Origin: Conchocele bisecta
Lineage: Eukaryota; Mollusca; Bivalvia; Lucinida; Thyasiridae
NCBI GenBank assembly: GCA_029237695.1
Contig: CM055268.1
Span: forward strand, 57,311,131 to 57,375,130
Length of the DNA: 64,000 nt
Reading direction: 5' to 3'
Every line of letters starts with the position of its first letter. Within the stretch, counting starts at the first letter, position 1. Below the pieces are notes generated by a model. The model was not told where the DNA came from. It was given only the letters and a program-made list of their open reading frames with translations, and searched no databases. Position numbers and translations under genes: made by a program. Of the stretch, positions 55,877 to 64,000 are shown in pieces.

Positions 55877-56027
55877 CTACAATACAATGACACAATATAT
55901 ATTTGATGCATTAAAATGCGCTTGACAGTGTAATAACATGATGTACTATAACTCATATTACCAAATTTATTCTAATAGTAGCTCCCTCTCTAATAGTAGC
56001 CCTCCTCCCATATTTGATTCTAACTAC

Positions 56028-57026
56028 AGTCGAACCTGTCTTAAGAGACCACTCAGCGGAGAATAATTTTTTTGGTCTCTTAAGACAGGTGGTTTCTTAG
56101 GGGAGGTGCTATATAAAATTGTATTTTTTTTTTATTTATTTCAGCGTGTACCATATATATGTACCTGTATGTACCTTCGTCACCTGTCACCCATAATGTT
56201 AATTGTTGTTGGCGAGTAAATTTCAGCCCAAGACTAAAAACATGTGTAACACTAAATTGTAAACAATAACAAATTAAGTGACATGAACTGATTCCTGTTT
56301 ATATATTTCCCTTGAATACGTTACGTTATGCTTTGGATAGCGCAACAACCAAAACACAGGGAACCAGTCCAGTCACATGACCATAGTGTTCATAATGTGA
56401 TATCGGAAATGTATTAATAGAACAAGGTATTTGCACGGATCACAAATTTCAGTGTACGGTCAATTCAAAACAGTCCATAGTAAGCTCTATTATTTATATT
56501 ATTTATTTCGGACAAAGGTCAGGAGATAAAATATGGTTTGAGTGTAATAAAATAGGCACTGACTGACGATTTGTATTCATTTGTCATCCACGCGTAATTG
56601 AGTGGCAGCGAAATTGAAAGCGCTTGGCAAGTGAGAAGTTCTTGCCAACGGGTATTAACCTATCATTACCTGTACAAAGCACAGGTGAATACCTTGAAAT
56701 CGAGGTGTTCCGAATATGCAGATCACGCGAGTCCGTAAGCTGTGACGCATGGTGGACAAGTTGATCAATGGGCAAGTTGAGTGGTCACCCGTGAAAAAAA
56801 ACCGGCGGACATTTCAAGTTGACAAACAACAATAATACGGAAATGGTCGCTGAGTTAAGGTTTTTAATTTTTTGGCACCGGATTTTCATGGTCGCTGGTC
56901 GAGTTACAGGTGATCGCTTAGTTAGGTTATATTAATGCTCAAAATGTCACGGGAGGAGCTGAGACCAGTCACTTAGCACAGGAAGTCGCTTACTTCGGGT
57001 GGCTTTAAGGGCAGGTTCGACTGTAT
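56028..57026. mobile_element. pogo/Tigger-like non-autonomous element
   Basis: TACAGTCGAACCTGTCTTAA and GGGCAGGTTCGACTGTA ends, TA at both ends, 1 kb. Subterminal motifs TGGTCTCTTAAGACAGG / GGTCGCTGAGTTAAGG. Confidence 0.8.
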
Positions 57027-57356
57027 GTTGTTTTCACATACAAAAGACATTGAAATCACAGATTGGCTGGCATAGCCTGAGCACATCTACTATTTTGAAA
57101 CTGAGCCTGATAAACTCTATATTAAAATACTCTATGATGGTATTTTCCTTATCAGGTATCACTTATGTTACAGAATTAGCAAATATAACTTGCTATTTGC
57201 TCAAAAGAATTGTTTATGTTGCATCATTACACTGATGTCATTCATTAACGTCATGTGACGTCGTTTAAGCAATGAAATATTGTTAAAAGTAGTTTTCCTT
57301 TCCAAACTGACCGTGATAAATTGCATCAGTGTCAATGCCTGATACAGCAGTGTTGT

Positions 57357-57941
57357 CAGGGCACGGTTGTTCAAATCCTCTGTTAACTTAACAGACGGTT
57401 GAATCCTTAACATTAACAACCTCTGTTAGCTTAACGGACTGTTGAATCCTTAACATTAACAACCTCTGTTAGCTTAACGGACTGTTGAATCCTTAACATT
57501 AACAACCTGTTAGCTTAACGGACTGTTGAATCCTTAACATTAACAACCTCTGTTAGCTTAACGGACTGCTAAATCCTTAACATTGACAACCTCTGTCAGC
57601 TTAACGGACTGCTATATCCTTAACATTGACAACCTCTGTCAGCTTAACGGACTGCTAAATCCTTAACATTGACAACCTCTGTCAGCTTAACGGACTGCTA
57701 AATTCTTAACATTGACAACCTCTGTCAGCTTAACGGACTGCTATATCCTTAACATTGACAAACTCTCTCAGCTTAACGGACTGTTAAATCCTTAACATTG
57801 ATAACCTCTGTAAGCTTAACGGACTGTTAAATCCTTAACATTGATAACCTCTGTCAGCTTCACGGACTGTTAAATCCTTAACAGTGTTAAGAATTTAAGT
57901 CTATTAAGCTATAAACAGAGGTTTTGGGCAACAGGGCCCTG
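57357..57941. repeat. Family P element with 47-bp tandem expansion
   Basis: Ends GGGCACGGTTGTTCAAATCC and AGGTTTTGGGCAACAGGGCC. Between them TTAACGGACTGTTGAATCCT TAACATT is repeated about eleven times with GTTAGC / GTCAGC variants. Confidence 0.92.
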
Positions 57942-58038
57942 TTTGTATTTGGTAAATACACAGCTGAGTACTGATAAACATTTATCAATGTCATAAGCTG
58001 GTGTCAACAGTCTACAGTCCATTGTATTTCCAACTTAC

Positions 58039-58225
58039 TCAGAGCCTCGTTTGTATTGGGAGCCTGCGTAGACTGGTTGCCGGCAACTGTGGTTGGTTGT
58101 CTTGTGGTTGTGGGTGGAGCTCGGGTGGAAGTGGGTGTGGGTGGTGTCGTGGGCGGTGGTTTCTGGGGCGCGTTGGGGTTGACGGGGCTTCGTACACCAC
58201 CATTTGATATTGTATCCATAGCATC
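58039..58225 (-). CDS. ABCA1-like: ABCA1-like exon w2: Pro/Thr-rich part of extracellular domain 1
   Basis: 62 codons plus one base. The acceptor is GCACAG before DAMDTISNGG and the donor is CTGA|GTAAGT. The centre is a low-complexity stretch such as PPPTTPPTPTSTRAPPTTT, with about one Thr in three residues, resembling a mucin-like O-glycosylated stalk. I recall no such stretch at this place in vertebrate ABCA1, where the loop is Ser-rich, so this looks lineage-specific. Phase joins w1 (0) and w3 (1) correctly, with no stop. The exon sits beside the large CGTGTA-rich inverted element. Confidence 0.8.
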
Positions 58226-58319
58226 CTGTGCATGCAGTATAATATAAAATGGTTTTACATTTGAAAGTATGTAAGTAAGCATATTAAGTTTCAAGCCAAT
58301 CAAACATACGGTAACAGTA

Positions 58320-61300
58320 GGCATATCTCGGAGACACACAGACGGACGAGGTGGTGACTACAGTCGTTTCTGTCAAAATGTTCCGGGTTTATACGTGTAC
58401 AAAGTGTTGTGCGTTGCGTATCCGTGGAGTTTCCGTTAGTTGCGTTTCAAACCGTGTGTCGTCTACGTGTAATACGTTTTCGGCCATGCGTTGCGTTTCC
58501 CCACTCTTGCGCATGCGCGAAGTCGAACAAACCGTGTTCAACGCATTGAGTTTCAAAAGCGTGTAATCCGTGTACAAAGGTTGTAAACGTATACAACGGT
58601 TGTAAACAATGCATTGAGTTTCAAAAGCGTGTAATCCGATACGTTTACAACGGTTGTAAACAACGCATTCAGTTTCAAAAGCGTGTAATCCGTGTACAAC
58701 GGTTGTAAACGTATACAACGCTAAGGTAAACCGTTTAAATGGTTTAAAGCTTTCTTTAACGAACGGTTACACGCTTCTACATGTACACAGCACTGTACAG
58801 ATGAAACCGTGTTATATGTACAGTGCAGTCTCCGTTTTTGTTCCACCGTAGACAACACTTGCAAATTCAACGCGAACGCAACGCGAACGCAACGGTTTAC
58901 TGTAGCGTTGTATACGTTGTTTAAACGTATAATACGGTTCGTACACGTGTAATACACATTGTCAAACCGTTTAGTTTAAAAGCGTTGTATACGTTGTTTA
59001 AACGTATAATACGGTTCGTACACGTGTAATACACATTGTCAAACCGTTTAGTTTTAAAGCGTGTAATACGTTTAGCTTCAATGCGTATAACACGCTTTGG
59101 CGTATACATATGTAGCGAGGTGAAAGAGTTGAAACGTGTACAACGCTTTACCTGGAAGCGTGTAGCTATATGAAACGTTGAAACGTGTACAACGGTTACA
59201 CGTTTTAACACGAATACCTGTTCGGCCCCGATCGCTTCGAGGCGTCCTTGTTTCGTCCCTTTTAAAATATCGCGAATACATACCCTCAGATCGAGTTCAA
59301 AGTACATCGGCGGTGTGATTTAGCACTTCAATTGATCCCTAAATTCCCTGATGCCTAATGAGTCACGCTTTTAACACGACAGATGTACCTTGTCGTTTAT
59401 CAAAATGTTTGCGAATTGTAGATCACGTGAGCCGGCTCATCAGGATCTGCGGCATTCCTACGTACATGTACATTTTATATACACAAAAATGACCCCTAAT
59501 ACAGCGTAATGTAACAGTTCTAACTTAATATGGAATAGCCCGGGCCGATAGTCCGTGTCAGTTACTTGGGGTTAAATATTACGAACACAGATAAACACAG
59601 TGCATGGTTTCTTTATGTTATTTTAACATTATCAGAAATGGCGAGTCTAGGAACTCTCGTATCTTTACGCTGAAGCCAGTCTATTTCAGTCACTAATCCG
59701 CTATGCACCTGTCCCACGCGTGTGTGAAGAAAAATTGATATTTAGAGAAACTGAATACACAGCGAGCTGCACACTGGTTTAACATGTACATGTATATGGC
59801 CCGCGGATATGTGTCATAAATTACTTGGTGGTCAAAACCGGTAACATTACAAGGTTTATAGTGAAATAGCAGCCGACTGGCAATTTCTCTCGGACCGATT
59901 TTTAAGACTAGTTTTCAAATCTCAATCGGTCTGAGAGTTCAAAAATCGGTGCAGAACCTGAAAACTGAAAATTGTAGAAGCCTTGCAGTGAGTCTAGAAG
60001 TATATATACACACACGAAGAACGATCTGAGCATGCGCATTCTACGCGATACACGGTTGGCATACCAACACGTGTAATGCGTCAAAACCCGTGGAAATGTG
60101 TTATACGTACAACACAGTTTCATCTGTACGGTGCTGTGTATATGTAGAAGCGTGTAACCGTTCGTCAAAGAAAGCGTTAAAACGTTTAAACGGTTTACCT
60201 TAGCGTTGTATACGTTTACAACCGTTGTACACGGATTACACGCTTTTGAAACTCAATGCGTTGAACACGGTTTGTTCGACTTTCGCGCATGCGCAAGAGT
60301 GGGGAAACGCAACGCATGGCCGAAAAAATATTACACGTAGACGACACACGGTTTGAAACGCAACTAACGGAAACTCCACGGATACGCAACGCACAACACT
60401 TTGTACACGTATAAACCCGGAACATTTTGACGGAAACATCTGTATAACACGTTTCCATGGGTTTTAACGCATTACACGTTTTGGTATGCCAACCGTGTAT
60501 CACGTAGAATGCGCATGCTCAGATCGTTCTTCGTGTGTGTATATATACTTCTAGACTGCAGGGCTTCTAAAATTTTCAGTTTTCCGGTTCTGGACCGATT
60601 TTTGAACTCTGACTGATTGAGATTTGAAAACTAGTCTTAAAAATCGGTCCGAGAAAAATTGCCAGTCGGCTGCTATTTTGCTATAAACCTTGTAACTTTA
60701 CCGGTTTTGACCACCAAATAATTTAGGACACATATCCGCGGGCCATATCCGTGTTAAACCAGTGTGCAGCTCGCTGTGTATTCAGTTTCTCCAAATATCG
60801 ATTTTTCTTAACACAGGCGTATAGCGGATTAGTGACTGAAATAGACTGGCTTCAGCGTAAAGATACGAGAGTTCCTAGACTCGCCATTTCTGATGATGTT
60901 AAAATAAAATAAAGAAACCATGCACTGTGTTTATCTGTGTTCATAATATTTAACCCCAAGTAACTGACACGGACTATCGGCCCGGGCTATTCCATATTAA
61001 GTTAGGAACTGTTACATTACGCTGTATTAGGGGTCATTTTTGTGTATATAAAATGTACATGTACGTAGGAATGCCGCAGATCCTGATGAGCCGGTTCACG
61101 TGATCTACAATTCGCAAACATTCCGCCTCTAAACGATCCGGGCCGAACAGGTACATGTATTCGCGTTAAAACGTGTAACCGTTGTACACGTTTCAACAAC
61201 GCTTTCATATAGCTACACGCTTCCAGGTAAAGCGTTGTACACATTTCAACTCTTTCACCTCGCTACATATGTATACGCCAAAGCGTGTTATACGCCTTGA

Positions 61301-61540
61301 AGCTAAACGTATTACACGCTTTACAACTAAACGGTTTGACAATGTGTATTACACGTGTACGAACTGTATTATACGTTTAAACAACGTATACAACGCTACA
61401 GCAAACCGTTGCATTCGCGTTGCGTTCGCGTTGCGTTCGTGTTGCGTTCGCGTTGAGTTTGCAAGTGTTGTCTACGGTGGAACAAAAACGGAGACTGCAC
61501 TGCATATGTACCCAGACATTTTTTTGGGGTACATAAAAAT
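58320..61540. mobile_element. 3.2-kb inverted element made of CGTGTA / CGTTGTA motifs
   Basis: 59390-60110 is inverted against 60440-61130; 58340-58830 against 60120-60440; 58856-59240 against 61145-61500. Dense motifs such as CGTGTAATACG, CGTTGTATACG, CGTGTACAACG give a local CpG content far above the flanks. Includes AACGCGAACGCAACGCGAAC runs. No coding sequence recognised. Confidence 0.85.
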
Positions 61541-61571
61541 GATGCTTATTGTGTCTGCAACCAGTGTAGAC

Positions 61572-62304
61572 CAGTAGCCGATTTCACCAAAATTGCAAAG
61601 TAAACTTATCTTGCGTACACTTTGAGGGAGAAATTTTAAATTTAATGATAAATTTACGAATTTTTATTTAATGAAATGAAATATTTTCTGACAAAATTAT
61701 TATACTGAATTTATTACATCATCACAGCCGTGTTGTAATAAATTCAGTATAATAATTCTGCATAATTTTAATCATCAAATATATGCAGCCGTTAGTTCTA
61801 TATTAAATTAGAAAATTGTTTGTAAAACAAAATGCCACCGCTGTAAAATTATTTTCAGAGTCGAAAAAGGGGCATGACTGCGGATGGATCGGTGGAGGAG
61901 CGAAAATATTTATGTTACGCACTCCTGTACTTGATGGTAGGGTTTGTATACCGAATATGAAGAGAATCAGCCGGACAAGGAAAAATAAATTTGTTGAAAA
62001 CGGGGCATAACTCTGGATGTATCTGCGGGACAGCGAAAATTATTATGTTATGCACTCCTACACTTGATGGTTGGAATGTATACCGAGTATGAAGAGAATC
62101 GGCCAAAAACTGTAGAAGTAATTCACTGGACAAGGAAAATTGTCTACCAACAGACAGACGGACAGGGTAAAAACACTATATGTCCCCGAAAACTATCATT
62201 GCGGTGGCATAATAATCCATTTTGGGGGAAATAAATGATTACTCCCTCAAAGTATACTTAGCTAGATAAGTATGCTTAGCAATTTCGGTGAAATCAGCAA
62301 CAAG
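61572..62304. mobile_element. MITE family C interrupted by family S element (61833-62212)
   Basis: C left part through TCAGTATAATAATTCTGC to about 61832, then S (TGCCACCGCTGTAAAATT, two internal repeats of TATGTTACGCACTCCT / TATGTTATGCACTCCT, ACAGACAGACGGACAGG, TGCGGTGGCATAA), then C resumes at ATCCATTTTGGGGGAAATAA. Confidence 0.82.
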
Positions 62305-62473
62305 ATCGCTCCATGATCAGAGCCTACTGACTGGGGTTTTACATTCAACAGCAAGGTCATATACACACTGGAAACCATTACTTTATACCATTTAAAACTT
62401 TAGTAATTCCTCGGCAATAAACTTGATATCAAACAACACTAGCGTGGTATTCTCTATGTTCCCCTTCATGTAC

Positions 62474-62650
62474 CTCATCAATAGCCAGGAAAGTTCCAGC
62501 CCGGCCACATATCAGCTGTCCAAGGTTGGCCAATGTCGGTGATGTTGTCGACTGACCGGCACTGACCGTGTCATTGGCATTGTCTCGTAGCAGGCTGAAC
62601 AGGTTCTGGATGTCTTGTACAGCTTTCGTCCAGCCGTTTGTCTCTTGTAA
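62474..62650 (-). CDS. ABCA1-like: ABCA1-like exon w1: extracellular domain 1
   Basis: This is the most 5' exon visible, 59 codons with phase 0 at both ends. The acceptor is CCCACAG before LQETNGW and the donor is GAG|GTACAT after FLAIDE. The segment LANLGQLICGRAG aligns with the stretch of vertebrate ABCA1 extracellular domain 1 that carries a conserved Cys-Gly. The product would be extracellular. Earlier exons (N-terminus, TM1) are beyond the window. Identity rests on position, phase and this short match, so it is less certain than the NBD exons. Confidence 0.8.
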
Positions 62651-62669
62651 CTGTGGGCACACATACAAT

Positions 62670-63105
62670 ACAGAGAAACCTCTCTAAACCGGACACATTG
62701 GGAGGTCCCCAGGGTGTCCAGCTTGGAGAGGTTTCACTGAAAATCACGTAGTTGATCATTCTGAGCCATAGTTATGTGCTATGCGATCACAAACAGACAT
62801 TATCACCCTAGATAAATGACCAAGGAACTCATTAAAAATAAGATCACAGGTGTTTTCTTGGTGTCTGGTTTAGAGAGGTTCCACTGTACATATATCAATA
62901 TGTGATTTTGTAATTATATGGTATTAAAGAATATGCGCAATCTTTTCCTAAAATATATTTACAAAAACGGAGATATTTTAGAAAGTTGATGAAAGTGTCA
63001 TAGAGAATGCGGAATTCTATTCCGTATTCGCCCTGAACATTTTGTCAACTTATGACGTTATTTACGGAAGATATTGTACAAAATCACATGGCTCGTCTCA
63101 TATGT
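62670..63105. mobile_element. Family T repeat (to 62890) and family L
   Basis: T: AGAGAAACCTCTCTAAACCG...GTTTAGAGAGGTTCCACTGT, uninterrupted. L: TATGCGCAATCTTTTCC..., centre GCGGAATTCTATTCCG, to TACAAAATCACATGGCTCG. Confidence 0.82.
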
Positions 63106-64000
63106 GGCTGTGACTGGATATTATGGAATTTTTGGCCTGTCTAGCTCCTGGTCGCCAAGCGTACTCCTGTAACTATGGACACAAATACAGTCTACGCTCG
63201 TTACCTCATACTCTCTTAAGTGGAACTACTGATATTTGAAAAGACAAATTCTTAGTCCCAAGTACATGTTTTCCTATATAATAACTCTCATTAACTCAAA
63301 GTATTTTCCTCAGTCCCCTGGAGGCCGTTTCACTAAACTTTGTACGACTAAAATGTTTGTAAGTGCAAAAGTATGATAGTCTGTAAATTTCACGTCAACA
63401 ATGTTTTCTTGTAAACAATTGTTGGATTTACATTTATTGATAAATGTAAATCCTTCAATTGAAATTTACAGACAATCTTAAATTTGCACTTACAAACATT
63501 TTAGTCGTAAGAAGTTTAGTGAAATGGCCCCCTGGACTTTGAGTAAACAAGTGTATGAGACAGTCACACACCATACGATTTTGTACCTAAGGACATGTGC
63601 AAATTTTCATGAAAAATATTTACAGAAAATGTGATATTTTCTGTAAACGACGTCGAAAGATGACGAAATTTACATAGCAAATGCCAAATACTATTCCGCA
63701 TGTGATATGTAAATGTTGTCATCTTTCTACCTCATTTACGGAAAATATCATAAATTTGTAAATATTTGTCATGAGATATCACACATGTTGTGGAGAAATG
63801 GGGATTACAGCATTTGTGGCTAGTCTGGCTCCTGGTCTGCTAGTGCACTCCTGAAGGCCGGCCATTTTATTAAGAAGCATCACAGGTAGGTCACCAATTT
63901 AATTGCAAATAGTCAGGCCCTGATCAGACTGCTCGCCTGCGCAGGCTGGTCTGGGCCTACACTCTGTCGCAAAGGTCATACGCATAATTTCTCCAGTCAC
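63106..64000. repeat. J fragment, MITE A (63319-63533), family L (63560-63785), J
   Basis: A: GGAGGCCGTTTCACTAAAC...GTTTAGTGAAATGGCCCCC. L: ACACACCATACGATTTTGTA...GAGATATCACACATG. J at 63790-64000 ends CATAATTTCTCCAGTCAC at the window edge. No exon seen upstream of w1 here. Confidence 0.8.

Larger units (their letters stand above)
1269..62650 (-). other. ABCA1-like: Partial ABCA1-like transporter gene, 25 internal exons
   Basis: All exons listed below form one gene. Conceptual splicing gives about 1,440 codons collinear with the middle of vertebrate ABCA1: late extracellular domain 1, TM2-TM6, NBD1, linker, TM7 and extracellular domain 2. Diagnostic motifs in order are GHNGAGKTT (Walker A), CPQHNVLFD (Q-loop), LSGGMKRK (signature), ILDEPTAG (Walker B) and STHHMDEAD (H-loop). 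Family members move phospholipid and sterol from the cytoplasmic to the outer leaflet. Phases agree at 23 of 24 junctions. Neither gene end is in the window. I place it in the ABCA1/4/7 group from recalled family sequence, without an alignment; assignment to one paralogue is not safe. Confidence 0.93.

Noticed and set aside
58389..59307. Long open frames in the CGTGTA-rich element
   Set aside because: Low-complexity translations of repeated words in inverted arms, different on each arm, no recognisable domain.
1..64000. Second host gene on the plus strand
   Set aside because: All plus-strand open frames checked are short, repeat-derived or antisense to ABCA exons.

Overview
This is a eukaryotic, almost certainly metazoan, genomic window. 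One large multi-exon gene lies entirely on the minus strand, split into 25 short exons with standard GT-AG junctions and separated by long AT-rich introns full of hairpin-type transposable elements. The repeat style suggests a mollusc, most likely a bivalve: palindromic MITEs, TTTG-headed SINE-like repeats, GACGGAC microsatellite elements and TGACCTTGACCT tandem repeats. That taxonomic guess is inference.

The gene is a full-size ABC transporter of the ABCA1/ABCA4/ABCA7 subclass (phospholipid/sterol exporters). Read from high to low coordinates, the exons encode: the second half of the first extracellular domain (62650-48179), membrane segments of the first half (47522-40632), all of nucleotide-binding domain 1 (37812-30476), the acidic then basic cytoplasmic linker (29672-26935), TM7 with its lead-in (12488-9030), and most of extracellular domain 2 (9030-1269). 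The N-terminus lies beyond base 64000. TM8-12, NBD2 and the C-terminus lie before base 1. About 4.3 kb of coding sequence is spread over 61 kb. The reading phase matches at every internal junction except one (30476/29672).

The most unusual feature is how the exons and repeats interact. Three exons (48979-49185, 30476-30736, 28640-28847) have their own splice acceptor and 5' coding edge amplified in tandem just upstream in the intron: a 70-bp unit about 13 times, a 140-bp unit about ten times, and a roughly 75-95-bp unit about three times. Three exons (40632-40965, 30476-30736, 26935-27057) have a copy of their 3' edge and splice donor in the downstream intron. Each 70-bp unit resembles a 39-nt in-frame mini-exon with both splice sites. 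Nearly all apparent frameshifts or stops in the gene fall in the three exons with acceptor-side arrays.

The introns hold at least a dozen recurrent repeat families, given letters here (A, B, C and so on). Many are near-perfect hairpins and many are nested in one another. Large structures are an approximately 8.7-kb foldback filling the 14.4-kb intron (17288-25990), a 3.2-kb inverted element built from CGTGTA/CGTTGTA motifs (58320-61540), a 1.1-kb foldback (35395-36512), and several non-autonomous DNA transposons with pogo/Tigger-like or piggyBac-like ends. No intact transposase, reverse transcriptase or second host gene was recognised.
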